A DNA stretch of 64,000 nucleotides from the NCBI RefSeq assembly GCF_963678975.1, contig NC_089281.1, positions 1,116,001 through 1,180,000 on the forward strand, written 5' to 3'. The stretch is from Dysidea avara. Its lineage: Eukaryota; Porifera; Demospongiae; Dictyoceratida; Dysideidae. The translations under genes were made by a program, and so were the position numbers. Below the pieces are notes generated by a model, which made no database searches, was not told the DNA's origin, and saw nothing but the letters and a program-made list of their open reading frames with translations. Below are positions 46,674 to 58,660 of the stretch, in pieces (position 1 is the first letter of the stretch; each line of letters begins with the position of its first letter).

Positions 46674-46951
46674 AACAAGTGGAACAAAAAATTAGGAATT
46701 TTCAATATGAGTAGGGATCAAAGTAATAAAAAGTACTGAAACAAGAGAGATTATCTACCACCTGAAGTCATGCTAGTACACACGTAATCGCTACTTCAGT
46801 TGCCAAGATTTAAGATATAATGGCACTGAAGTAGGGATTACGTGTGTACTAGCATGACTTTAGGTGGTAGATAATCTCTCTTGTTTCAGTACTTTTTATT
46901 ACTTTGATCCCTACTCATATTGAAAATTCCTAATTTTTTGTTCCACTTGTT
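46674..46951. mobile_element. foldback MITE, 278 bp
   Basis: Arms of about 125 bp beginning AACAAGTGGAACAAAAAATT are near-perfect reverse complements around a short AT-rich loop (about 46806-46822). No clear target duplication was found. Confidence 0.8.
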
Positions 46952-47079
46952 TGTGTACTTTTTACAAACATTGCATGAATCTTATCTTTTATGTGCATGC
47001 AGTTTCTATTACACAGGACACTAAAGTTACTATTTCTTCAATGTCCATGGTTTGCTAGCTATGTTATAGACAACATTAC

Positions 47080-47605
47080 CTGTGTTTAGATTCTTTGCAC
47101 AGTTTCTCAATATTAGAAAAGTAGTACTTGCTGGTTGAGGATCTAGTAGCAGCACGGGATTTGGCAACATCCTTGCGGTTATGTTCTTTAGTGCTCTCTG
47201 CAGAATCCACACGAGACTTTTCCAAGTCTTGATGGTAGTGTTCCCTTTTCTTTTTTGCAACTTCAGTGCAAGACTTTTCCAAGTCTTGATGGTAGTGTTC
47301 CCTTTTCTTTTTTGCAACTTCAGTGCGAGACTTTTCCAAGTCTTGATGGTAGTATTCCCTTTGCCTTTCCGCTGACTCAATGCGAGACTTTGCCAAATCT
47401 TTGTTAAATGATGTTTTGGTGGCTTCAGCTGATTTCTCACGCGACGCTGTTACATTTTGTAGTACTCATTAGCATGACGCTGTGATCGGCATTCACTGCT
47501 GTACTTGTCCTTTCTCTCTGAGAGTATAGACTCTCTATGAGCTTCATGGTACGCCCTGTTATTCTCCTTCTTTCTACTCTTCCGCGCCGCTTCCTTCGAA
47601 GGCAT
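47080..47605 (-). pseudogene. charged repeat protein gene, one frameshift
   Basis: Starts ATG at 47605: MPSKEAARKSRKKENNRAYH, then EAHRESILSERKDKYS. Near 47455 the frame stops, but one base away it continues SREKSAEATKTSFNKDLAKS, then repeated blocks of about 19 residues of the type RTEVAKKKREHYHQDLEKS (three to four copies). It ends at a CACAG-GTAATG donor at 47080, so a downstream exon once existed. An extra A in the AAAA run at the break would explain the shift. Long, basic, helix-forming repeats of this kind precede helicase domains in some invertebrate Helitron-like proteins, but no such domain is present here, so the function is open. Confidence 0.5.
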
Positions 47606-48031
47606 TGCCGCACCCAATATTGCCTCAGAGAAAACACACAAAGCAATAATAACCACAATACCCTTAGCTAACGCTATTTTGCTACGAACTATTTCTAATA
47701 TCGCTCAAATACTTGAGGTAGATACGTTGTTTACAGCAAAGAAATGCGTTTACAAACGCAAGCAATATTAATTTTGCCGGTTAACTTTGCCAGAAACAAA
47801 AGATATAAGTCGCTAAATATATTCACTTACACGTACAAAGCTTCCCGATTGTGAACAGCTCGCTGTTCCTGCTCAAAATCAACTTCGAACTTTCAACCAC
47901 GTGTATTCGAATATTTTACCGCGAAGATTATGATTACTCTATTTAGCGAGCACTCTTATTGAAACGGACGGCGCCGTACATTGAAGCCATTTTGTGGAGT
48001 TATTAACACTACCTGTAGTGAATCCAGGACG
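47606..48031. promoter_or_regulatory. possible divergent promoter interval
   Basis: Lies between the minus-strand start at 47605 and the candidate plus-strand first exon at 48032. It is less AT-rich than its surroundings and has no repeats I recognise. No core promoter element was identified; the call rests on geometry only. Confidence 0.25.
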
Positions 48032-48057
48032 ATGGCGACATTAAAGAACGATGAAAG
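48032..48057 (+). CDS. candidate first coding exon of a host gene
   Basis: ATG GCG ACA TTA AAG AAC GAT GAA AG followed by GTAAGA, a good start context (GACGATGGCG) and donor, at the edge of a GC-richer region. It encodes MATLKNDER or similar. No second exon was found within 800 bp. Confidence 0.3.
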
Positions 48058-48910
48058 GTAAGACCCTAGCGCAAGGATTGTATTTCTATCGGTGTAAGAA
48101 AGGTTTAATCTATAGGCAAAGCGAGCCGTTTTCATGCAAGAAGTAGGACTGTAGCTGTTGCCATCTTCCCGCTAGGCCTGGCTGAAGGCATCAGTTAGGG
48201 AGTCAGTCACTAGAAAATTCGATCAGATAGAATTTTTTTTAAAATTCGTGGAAACTCATAGGATGCATTTCGTGCCGTTTTGAAGGCGAAATCGTGCTTC
48301 ACTTTTGTAATACAATACTGCTGAATCGCCGAGATGGTATTGCAAGTCTGCTTTTGGTGCGTAATTTTTTGGCGGGAAATCGTGAACCTTGACGATCCCT
48401 ACCATTAAGTACTACCGTACTTAATGATATGTATAATTCAGTTAGAACTTACTAGCTACCATGCACGGTGACATTGTAATTGCTCTCCTTGCTTATTTAC
48501 CCAATTGTGTTGTAAATTGTCAGTTATCCACACTTAGCTATATATAATTTGAGTATATAAGACCATCTGCATGCTTCTGATAGCTATAAAGTAGCATACA
48601 CAGTACCATTCATGTGAAGTTCTGCAGACAACGTGAGATCATGTACATAAGATTTAGGTACATCAGTAGGACTATAGTGCATGGGAAATGCATGGGCATG
48701 GCAAGGCCAAAAATGCATGCATGTGTGTGTGCTGATGAATAATTTTATAATTACAGCTAAGCAGATTATTATGTTGTGTTCTAAGTTTAGCTACTCAGCT
48801 AGAAATGCTTGTAAAGATAGCCCATTGTAGCTAGGTGATGACAAGGCTAGAGGACACTGAGAAAAGGCATAATACGCATATGGTACGTACCATACGCGTA
48901 TGTCTATACC
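48058..48910. other. no recognisable gene
   Basis: Possible first intron of the preceding candidate. 48869-48902 carries the palindromic TACCATACGCGTATG repeat word that also flanks elements at 41265, 42934 and 49617. Confidence 0.4.
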
Positions 48911-49611
48911 CATAGGCGGATCTGAGGGGGTGCCAAGGGGTGCTGTGCCCCCCCTGGCCCTTCTCTTGCCCCCCCTTGGACCTATAGTACTATATTGATA
49001 CCAGAAACTAGAATCATGCATTCACAGTGTATTCAGAAGTATAGAAAGCCAATGGGCAAATAGAAGACAACAGTTATAAATGTACTTTACAGTTATAGCT
49101 AAACTGTACACTATAAAGAAAGCGAGACAAATAGACTTGAATTTTTGTGGAAAGATCGAGATACTCTAATAGAGCAGTCACTACTCTAATATATAGAACA
49201 GTCGCAGTTCTAATGTCATCAATTTACAAATATAACAATGCTAGCTACTCCTTATTTTGTTTTGGTATGCACTTTACCATCATCCAAACAGGTTTATCTC
49301 AGATAGGCCAACCAATCTTTGTATGCATTGCAAAGCATACACTTTGTTAGCTAAGTGCTATCAAAAATGCTCTCAAATTCAAACCTAGGAGGTCAAATTT
49401 TTAAAATTTTCTCCAACTACAGTCTTAAAAACTGTATGTCCATCATTCATCCAGCTATATGCTAAATAAAGTTATACAAATGAATATAACTTGTGTACTA
49501 GAATTCCGCCATTCTTATCCTCACAGTGACAGTGAAATAAACACTGTTGTGCACTAAAACTTCTTGCTCCCCCTTGGCCCCCCCTGACAGTGTCTCCTAG
49601 ATCCGCCTATG
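48911..49611 (-). mobile_element. hAT-like element, 701 bp
   Basis: Ends CATAGGCGGATCTGAGGGG / CTCCTAGATCCGCCTATG, with an imperfect 8-bp duplication (TCTATACC at 48903-48910, CCTGTACC at 49612-49619). It contains GATCGAGATACTCTAATAGA motifs and a central stretch related to 27750-28000. No transposase. It is inserted between two ACGCGTATG-type palindromes. Confidence 0.65.
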
Positions 49612-49680
49612 CCTGTACCGTACGCGTATGGTACGGAAAATCGTACCGTATACGCGTATACAACAAATCGATCTTGTTCT
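49612..49680. repeat. palindromic word and left stub of family A copy 4
   Basis: Contains GTACCGTACGCGTATGGTAC, then CAACAAATCGATCTTGTTCT, the left side of the family A site intact at 27197-27216. Confidence 0.6.
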
Positions 49681-50700
49681 ATTATTATTATTATTATTAT
49701 TTATTACAGGTAATTTATAAGGCTAAACAGCCTGTTACACCTGATCAACAGGTAAAAAAAGTACAAGTAGACTAATTACATACATTTATACATAGTGTTA
49801 GATGAATATTGGTCAATCAATTTCTTAAAATCATCAACTGATGCTGCACATGCTACTTCTTGGGGTAAATTATTCCATGGTTCAACAACTCTTCTTGTAA
49901 AAAAATATTTCCTGGCATCTGTTCTTGAAAAATATTTAAATAGCTTAAATGTATGACCTCTGGTATGGGTAATGGGTGAAAAAGTAAAAAAATCAGAATG
50001 GTCTATATCATACTTATCATGTAGCATATTGTAGAGAGCAATCATGTCACCTCTATAACGTCTATAATGTAATGATGGCAAGTTAAGTACTTTCAATCGT
50101 TCCTCGTAGTCAAGATTTCTTATAGATTTGATCATTCTAGTTGCTTTCCGTTGGATTTTTTCTAATTTTTGGATGTCTGTTTTATAGTAAGGTCCCCAAA
50201 CCAAGTTACCATATTCTAAAATAGGACGTACTATTGATTTGTATAAACATGCAAATGAATCTACAGAAATATCCGAAAAGGTCTGTTTAATAAGGCCAAG
50301 AAGTCTATTAGCCTTATTAACCACTGCCGAACACTGACTATGAAACTTGAGATTGCCATCAATCAACACCCCCAAATCCTTTTCCTCATTTACCTTAACA
50401 ATGTCCATCCCATCCATCTTATAACAATATCTTGGATTAAACTGACCTATATGTAGTATTTTACATTTAGAAATGTTGAAAGGCAACTGCCACATTACTG
50501 ACCATTCAATGCAAGCTTTAATATCATCTTGCAGGGAGGATATTGGGTTAGCACGACTAATGCTGGAATATATTTTTGTGTCATCTGCAAATAAAAGAAC
50601 TTTATTCCTTAATAATGATGGCAGATCATTGATGAAAATTGCAAAGAAGAGAGGACCCAAGACTGATCCTTGAGGTATTCCACTTATTACATCACTCCAA
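49681..50700 (-). mobile_element. 5'-truncated LINE, RT C-terminal half
   Basis: The frame is open from the truncation point to the stop at 49776: SGIPQGSVLGPLFFAIFIND, VLLFADDTKIYSSI, ILEYGNLVWGPYYKTDIQKL, KIQRKATRMIKSI, FFTRRVVEPWNNLPQEVA. The missing N-terminal part (endonuclease and palm start) is absent. The UTR ends in a TAT/ATT-repeat tail (49681-49700, + strand). The interrupted sequence (...CTTGTTCT | CGCGAATAATCGG...) is intact at 27205-27230. Codons upstream of SDVISG belong to the repeat, not to the LINE. Confidence 0.85.
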
Positions 50701-50883
50701 CGCGAATAATCGGTCATAAATCCTGAACCATTCATCGGATTTACACTACATTTGATACTGGGATTCGCCGTTGGACTCACTTTCGGTGTACCAAATTTCA
50801 AGGCGATCGAAGTATGCGTTTGCGTTTTATAGCAATTTTTGCAAGTGTGCGAAAAGACGAAGAAGGATCGAGGTAAAAAAAAA
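50701..50883. repeat. family A copy 4, middle part
   Basis: Matches 27217-27393 closely (CGCGAATAATCGGTCATAAA to GAAGGATCGAGGTAAAAAA). It is interrupted on the left by the LINE and on the right by the MULE. Confidence 0.8.
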
Positions 50884-51223
50884 GGCTTTTGCTATTGACA
50901 CCAATTGGTTGGTGGCGTAAAAGCCAGAAATACGCTATTGACACCAATCGAGTCACGTGACCTGATCAGATGGTATCGATATTGTGTCTGCTTCGTGGCA
51001 CGATGTGATGCGGAAAGTTTACAGAGATATTGAACACAACGCCCGTGGCCATGGTATTACTAGCGTAGAGGATTCTAGACTTATGAAGAAATTTAGGAGG
51101 CTGCTATTCCGAGTCATCGGTCAAGTGCGGCCGCCCCTTCGCTGGAGATGGAAAACAATCCATTCCAAAGAACGGAACGATGAAGATAGTAGTTTATTAG
51201 ATTGTATGAAGCATATAAATTAA

Positions 51224-52144
51224 TGTATTGTTCTAAATAATGCACACGGAGTATTAAATTCAGTTTAGAGATTTTCCTTCAAACAAGTTTCTGTGATCTT
51301 CCATGTTATCCACTCTCTTATCCGATGTGTGTTTCCCTGTGTGAATATATTGTAACTAATGAATGATACATGTATCCTAAATATACTATTAATTTAAAGG
51401 GAAATTCTGAGGTTGAGTAAAGATAGTTTTTTAATATCACTGCAAATACCTAAGACTGTATGGCACATACTCGGTGTTTGAAATGAATTTATTTGAGCAT
51501 GTCTGAATGAATACTTGTACAAGCTTGTGCTTGGAAATATTTTTTCCTTGGAACACTGTCAAGTCTGATCATACAGTACAGATTAGATGCAACTTAGCAT
51601 TTACTTGCGAGGAATTTACTTAGCATTTACTTGCGAGGAATTTACTCACACTCTAGAGTGGTTTACTTGCACTCGTGAGTACCTACAGGACCACTGGAGG
51701 CTCGAGTAAAACATTTGAGCTCACTGATAAACTCATCGAATGTTAAATGTACGTACTAGTTACGTATATGTACCTGGCCTGGTTGTGAAGCTACAGTAGA
51801 CTATTCATAGAGCTATTCATGATTCGAGCCTCAAGGACTATTCAGTACTTTTAATATTTTGGCCAATATTTTCATGGCTGATGCGCTTGATTCTGAATAT
51901 TGACTTGGAAAATGGAATGAATCGAGGGATCAGTCGTTAATCTGAGTAGGTACACAAATACTGTAGCCACGTAAATTTGAGTGTTCTCAGTCTGGAAAGT
52001 ATGAACGGAGCATATATTACTGGAACTCAAGAGTAAGCTCTCAGAACTCCACAGAAAGTTTTAATGCTTGCACCTAGTTTACTCGCACCTGCAGGTAGAC
52101 TACTCATACTCTCGGGTAGGTTACTCACACTTGGGAGTAAACTA
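51224..52144. other. noncoding interior of the MULE
   Basis: AT-rich; direct repeats of ATTTACTTGCGAGGAATTTA near 51597-51640 and several CTCGAGTAAA/ACTCACACT words up to 52145. No gene. Confidence 0.45.
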
Positions 52145-52322
52145 CAGTGGAACCTCTCTAAGAAGGACACCATTGGGGAATTATTTTTTGTCCCTTGTAA
52201 AGAGGTGTCCTTTGTTAAGGGGTGTATAAAGTACTGCTTTCATTAATTTGGGACCTTCACAGATGTCCTTTATAAAGAGGTTGTCCTCAGTTCAGGGGTG
52301 TCCTTTTAGAGGGGTTCCACTG
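52145..52322. mobile_element. pogo/Tc1-type MITE, 178 bp
   Basis: TIRs CAGTGGAACCTCTCTAA / TTAGAGGGGTTCCACTG, TA on each side (52143-52144 and 52323-52324). Internal GTCCTTTGTTAAGGGGTGT. It is nested in the MULE and shares terminal bases with the element at 46007. Confidence 0.88.
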
Positions 52323-52936
52323 TACTAGCACCCGAGAGTTATATGCTTGCTAGCATTAAGTTGCATCTAAGCTGTACCGTGCATTTTATCTGGTGAAAGT
52401 GTTTAATCAATAGTGAGCACCACTGCTTGAAGTATCTTAGTTTACTATAGTGGTATATCCCCAGTATATGGAACAATTAATTGTTTGTTATTTTAGTAGT
52501 TTTTCAGTAAACCCGCATTCACTGATGTTTTACTGAGAGTTTAAAACTTAGTAAAATAATTATGTTCCATATACTTAAGTTTACTGACACTTTACTATCA
52601 GTATAACTACAGTAAGGCATCTTAACAAATTAGTAAACTAAGAACCTTCAAGCAGTGCACATCATAGCAGACAAGCATGAATTCTAGTCAGAAAATGTCA
52701 CACGTCTAACCACTATTTCAAGCACTGCATATTAAGTAATGAAAACTACAGTACCTGTGAAAATTGGTATGATCGCTCTCCCATCATTTCATGTAATGCA
52801 TACTAGTAAATAAATTGATATCACACATGTCTGGTTGTACATACTGTATTACTTACCAAACAAACAAAGACACCACAATCACTGCTATTTGACTGTAGTG
52901 GCATATTTGAGATCTAAATTAGGTATAATTATACAT
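52323..52936. other. noncoding interior of the MULE
   Basis: An imperfect inverted pair occurs near 52445-52640 (CTTAGTTTACTATAGTGG and TTAGTAAACTAAG), possibly another MITE. No gene. Confidence 0.4.
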
Positions 52937-53849
52937 TTAGTTTACTATAATTCTAATTATGCACACCACTGATGCTGCATTAATATCTCTCCAGGTTGTC
53001 GCTGTCTTCAAAACCAACCATTCCTTAAAGACACTGATGCAACTGACATACACATTTGCAGTTGAGTCAAATAGCCACAGTTCTTTCTTTGTGGTCTGTA
53101 ACACCTGGAAACATGGCTGTTATGTATAACAGTCAATCAGAAAATATTTTACCACAAGTATCCAGTGTGACTCGTTGATGTTGACAGGAATTACCCTCAG
53201 CTCATAGTCACAAATGTTGACCTTAATCAAGTGACATTACAAATTAAGATATAATTAAAAGTTTACTTATTATTTACATCTCGGTACCATCTTTTTGCTA
53301 AATTCATATTACGGCACATACTGTTGTATAGAAAAGTGGATGCAACAAATGTATTCAGTCCCTTCTGTAATGTTATTTTGTTAATGTACAATGCTAAAAG
53401 TTAATTTCATACCATTTGTAGGCAGCGTTTTGCAGCAACCTTTAGAAACGTAGTGATTCCCTAGCGTATAACAAGATTGTACATTATGTATTGTTAACCA
53501 ATAAGTACCTTATCTGTTAGCCAGTTGCCAGGGAACAAAGCATATACATCGATGTCCATCATATCAGATGATCCCATTTTCCCAAATATACCTTGACTTG
53601 CTTCCTGCCAAATATCAAGTACCTGTATGTGTGCACATTAAATACAGTAAGTCATGAATGACATAGAAACAACATACCACTTTGCTAACTTCTGGCTTAA
53701 GTGTCCACCATTCAGGTTTACAAAGGTCAACCCAAGTATGGCTGGTACCTGAATTGTAGCTACATTTATGTTGCTCTGTGTAGAAAAGAAATTATATACT
53801 TATATATAATATACAATGCATATATATATCCATTGCTTAGCTTACTAAC

Positions 53850-54008
53850 CTGTAACAACACATCGCCTATTTACACAGCACTGCTTCTTCTTTCCTGGGC
53901 CACCATACTTGACCATATCCTGGCATGCTGAGCACTTCTGACAATCCACGGATGTGCATCCAATACACTCTCCACATCGACGGGATCTCTTTCTTTGTGT
54001 ATTATTAC
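53850..54008 (-). CDS. exon encoding the CXXC zinc finger
   Basis: Exon 3 of the MULE gene, bounded by an AAAG acceptor and an ACAG-GTTAGT donor. It has eight or nine cysteines in the CxxCxxCxxxxCxxCxxC...C...C arrangement, with RRCGEC at the start and KYGGPGKKKQ where DNMT1, MBD1 and CFP1 have KFGG. In those proteins this domain binds unmethylated CpG. The preceding intron (54009-54059, 51 bp) joins A|GT of the linker to this exon without a frame change, so the finger belongs to the transposase. Confidence 0.85.
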
Positions 54009-54369
54009 CTTTAAAAAGTTTTAAACATACGTTATTTTGCTTTACACTAAATCACTTACTTGTTTTGCCAACTTGCACACTTGGCTGAATATTCTCTTTA
54101 CACCAGTCTTCACTGTGTTGTCTTTTCTTTGATTTTGATGGCCACAGTTTGGAAGAGTATTTTGGACGACCTCGAGCTTTTATACTAGGCTTCAGGTGTA
54201 TTGAGCTTTTTTTAATGGATGTGACTGCTAAGTTTTTCAGTTGTGTTTGCTTACCAGCTCCATTACCGTCAATAATCTCCTCGATACTGCTGTGTAGAAT
54301 GGTATTTTGTTGCATGGTAGCCCTCTTGGCTGGTTTCATAATCTGTTTTTCAAGCTGTGCAGTATCATC

Positions 54370-54960
54370 ATGCCTTGTGGTATCACTCTGTTGCGTGACA
54401 TCACCATGCCTTGTGGTATCACTGTGCTGTGTGACCTCACCATGCCTTGTAGTATCACTGTGCTGTGTGACATCACTGTGCCCTGTGGTATCACCGTACT
54501 GTGTGACATCACCGTGCCTTGTGGTATCACTGTGCTGTGTGACATCACCGTGCCTTGTGGTATCACCGTGCTGTGTGACATCACAATGCCTTGTGGTATC
54601 ACCATGCTGTGTGACATCACAATGCCCTGTGGTATCACCGTGCTTTGTGACATCACCATGCCTTGTGGTATCACCGTGCTGTGTGACATCACCATGCCTT
54701 GTAGTATCACCATGCTGTGTGACATCGCTATGCCTTGTAGTATCACCATGCCCTGTGGTATCACCATACTGTGTGACATCACCGTGCTGTGTGACATCAC
54801 TGTGCCTTGTGGTATCATCGTACTGTGTGACATCATCGTGGCTTGTGGTATCACCGTGCTGTGTGACATCATCGTGGCTTGTGATATCACCGTGTTGTGT
54901 GACATCAGTGTGCTGTGTGAAATCAACATGCCATGTGGTATCACTGTACTGTGTGGTTTC
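54370..54960 (-). repeat. 36-bp coding minisatellite in the transposase
   Basis: About sixteen units of 36 bp on the minus strand encode the 12-residue repeat DVTQHGDTTRHG with variants (Y for H, S for G, G/S for R). All units keep the frame, with no stop, although the gene has lesions elsewhere. The plus strand is also open (Cys-rich) as a by-product. Confidence 0.9.
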
Positions 54961-56854
54961 ATCATCAATATCACACTCGACTTCATATTCTATGGTTTCC
55001 CATGAACACTCCTTAACAGCTTCATCACTGGCAACCTGCCCATCTAGTGTTGATTCCTCATGATCGCTTGTGCATTTTTCACATTCATCATCACAGCTTA
55101 CAACAATACATTTTGAACCTGAGTCCCAGTTCTTTACCAGCATTTCAACTGTGTTGTACATCTCTCGAAACTGTGGCATGCCAACCATGCTAGCCTGAGC
55201 TGCAATCTTTTGGCACAAATTCAACATTTTCTTATACTTTTGAGCTTGATTAAGTGTTTTCTGCATGGGTGGTTCTGGCAAAAGATCATACTCAAGTGCA
55301 CAATTGCTAGTACAGGCTGGGTCATCATGATGGGTGCTTTCTGTGACAAAGTCGATTTGATAAGATTTCAGCCAACGCTGATTTATCATAGACAGATCTA
55401 CAACAGAAAGACCCTTGTGCAAACGAGTACCAATTATGTGCCTACAAGGAAGCAACATAGTGTTCCAGAATGAGCAAGAACAAACACCAGCTTCTATGTC
55501 CACACTGTGAGTGTGGTCTTTATACTTTACTGCTACTGCAGAATCACCTGTGACTACAAACTCGTAATCAACTTTCTGAGCTACTTCTACCTGATTCTGT
55601 AGACGTTTATCCTGTACAGATCGCAGAAACTTCTTGCATTCCAGCAACATGGTCAAGTTTAGTTGATATAGAAGTAAACTGCTCTACGAAAGCATTGTGG
55701 CTACTCTCTTGGTTGATGAAGTTCATAAAGCTGAGTACCCCTTCAAACATCTCAGAAGGTGAGGATGTACGACCAATTAAATCTTTAAGCTTGCTATGGC
55801 TACATTCTAAACGGTTATTTGTTGTGTTTCCAAAGTGAACACTAGAATCACGTTGAAAGGAAGCCCACATCTCCAAGCAGCTATTCCAGGTATCAAAAAA
55901 GTATTTCTCAAAACTGGGACCCAGGCGTACAATTTCAGCTAAGTAGTCTTCATAATCATCCATGCTTTCACTATAGACAATATCATGTAAAACTTTCCTT
56001 AAGCTGTCCCTTTGTTCTTTGGGAACTTCTGCATCTGACACAGCTTTGTAAAAGCACTTAATCACATGAAACTGGCAAAACACAATTGTAGCAGTTGGAA
56101 TTTCATCCTTAAGTACAGCTATCTCTGTGAAATCTTTGTCTATTACAATAACCTTAGTGTTTCCGTAGCATAGATTGCTATTCTTAAATGCTTGGACAAT
56201 GGCTCTCAAATGTTGTGCATTCTCGTCTGTGGTAGCAGCATAAAACACAGTTCTCCCATGACCATTGCCATCCTCTATCATAAAGGAGTATAGAGGCATA
56301 CGAGACTTATTCACATTGTAAGTTCCATCAATCATAAGCACCTCTGGGAACTTTTCATACAAACCTAGCAAGTGAGAAGATGCAAAGTAAATGATAGACA
56401 ATTCGCTATTTTCATTGACAATTATGCCTCCTTTACTACCCTGATCTCTTTGCATTTCCTCTTCTAGCCGGTCAATTGTAACCTGTGCCTCATCACGACC
56501 ACCTTTAGCTTGAATTTTAACCTTAGTGCGTACATTTTGAATATCTTTTAATATAACCTGCTTCCCGAACTGCTTTAAGATATATTGTCTCACCAATTTC
56601 AATTTTGGGGCAAGTGTAACAAAATCTTCTATCTCCTTCAACTCATCACCAGCCAGTCGTCATTTAAATGGATAATGAGGCAAAACTTCTGGCCCTATTG
56701 GATGACAGTGTTCCAAATTGCATTTCCGCACTTCAAACTTCCTAGCATGGTGATTATATGAAACATACAACTCAGCTTGGCACTTCAGAGCAAAATGATG
56801 TTGAGTTGGCCTAACTCCTTTGCCTCTTTTTCTTGGCTCCCCTAGTGTACACAC

Positions 56855-58660
56855 CTATGCAAAAAATACAGCTATTGTTAATTTTATTGTATATAATATA
56901 TTGCTTACAAATCTTTGTATGTACGCTACTTGTTTTGAAGGTACTGACATGGCAAACTAGGGTACAGTACAGTTATACATACCCAACTGAGTACACTGTT
57001 TGCACCACATAATATGCACAATACCTATAGATAGTTTCTATAATCAAGTGTGGGTAGTACTGTATGTCAGGGATTATGAAGGTTTGCACATTCTTACAAC
57101 AATATTGATCAGAAAACAACCTCACAATACTTCACAGCACCTTGGCAATATTGGTGAGACAAGTCCAAAAGTGTCTTCTGTGCAGGAGTTGGAAAAAGGG
57201 TTAAGACATTGTCACTAATACAATTTATGCAGCTAATTTTCACAGCTGACATTTTAGCATTTGTTTCCAGGCTCAGACATCTTGTCATCGTGTAGCAATT
57301 ATTCGTTTATAAGCACGTTTGCAAGGCACAGAATATTATTATATAGACCATAATACTGCCGGATGAGAAACATGTGGCATTGTTTTAAGTTGTGACATTC
57401 AAGCCTGCAAGGTTGTGCTTTTACAGGGTAAGTGACATTAAAAAGGTAGCTGAAAAGCTAATAAACAAATATAATAAGGTAGTGATATATGATTACTTTA
57501 ACTACTTGAATTTCTGATGATAGTTAACATCTAGTCTTGCATACCACATGGTTTATGTGGGGGCAGCAAATAAATTGTCTGGTGTCTGTTGCACACATTA
57601 CGGACTAGTGGTCAGCGGTATTGAAATTTGAATTAGTAGTAAGAAAATATCGTGGTATATAGTATATAGTTAGCCTGCTATTTTAAGTATTGCATCATAG
57701 CTTAGGCTTAATATGAAGTGGTATGCATTCAAAAAACCAAAGAATGTAGCTTGGTGTAAGAAGGCAGATGCTTGTAGTGTGCAACCTCAATGTTTGTTTA
57801 GCAAATGCTTGAAGCCATCAACAGTTTAGGTTAAAAGCAATACTGGTATTTTGATATATTGGTCAAAAAACCAGTATTTCGATACATCGGTATTGAAATA
57901 CCTCATAATCAGTTATGCAAATTTATCACGATAAACGGTATATCGCTGAGCACTATTACGGACCACTACCAGAATGTTGGCAAGGCCAGTCAGATCACTT
58001 CATGCACTTTATGATGAAACAAACACCAATTATTCAAATTCTTAGTGCTGAATCTGGCTTTCTCTACAGGCTGTTGTTTATGAGCAATATGGGCTTAGGA
58101 TCTTAGTTTCCCTACTACAGGAAAAGGATATGGTTTGCTACGACTTCGTGAAATGGCAAAACTGTAGAGAAAGACTTTCAACAATGCCTCAGATAAATTA
58201 CCAAGACATTACTAGTACAACATTAGCCTCAGTCTGTTCACAGAGGTGAATAGCAAGACTATTACATCATCCTTGGTGCAAAACAATGCCACTATGTATT
58301 CTGGTGTTCATGGAAAGTGTGCAACAGTGACCAGATGGTTTATTTTCCGCCTCCGGCCCACACAAACTGTCAGGCATGCAAAACCGGTCAACATCATCAC
58401 TAACAGTAGTACTATAACAGTCATTTGATGTTTACTCAAATCTACACGTACACCCGGGAGGGGGGCAGTGGGGCTTAATATTGATAGGTGCATTATTTGG
58501 AAGATACACCTTACTGTCTCAGGCTTAATCTCAAATACTAAGTGTGAACTTCAACTTTCTGATATTGTAGGTTTGTTTTGTTCTCAGCTTATAACAAAAG
58601 TGAGAATTTTCGTATCCAGTCAAGCAAAAATCCTAGAATAAACACTCTGTGATTACTAAC
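56855..58660 (-). other. long intron 1 of the MULE gene
   Basis: No coding. Near 57600-57960 GGTCAGCGGTATTGAAA and CGGTATATCGCTGAGCAC suggest a further MITE with degenerate ends, without a clear duplication. 58455-58498 is a GGGGCAGTGGGGC / ATTGATAGGTGCATTAT repeat also seen near 15690. Confidence 0.5.

Noticed and set aside
49776-50801. 341-codon frame as one protein with a novel N-terminus
   Set aside because: The first 34 or so codons are repeat family A; the LINE begins at SDVISG, so the fusion is accidental.
50984-51223. 79-codon frame at the left MULE end as a second transposon gene
   Set aside because: About a quarter of it lies in the TIR and no domain is recognisable; kept only as a note under the element.
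54149-55063. Plus-strand 304-residue Cys/Val-rich frame
   Set aside because: It is antisense to the 36-bp coding minisatellite of the transposase; the period keeps every frame open.
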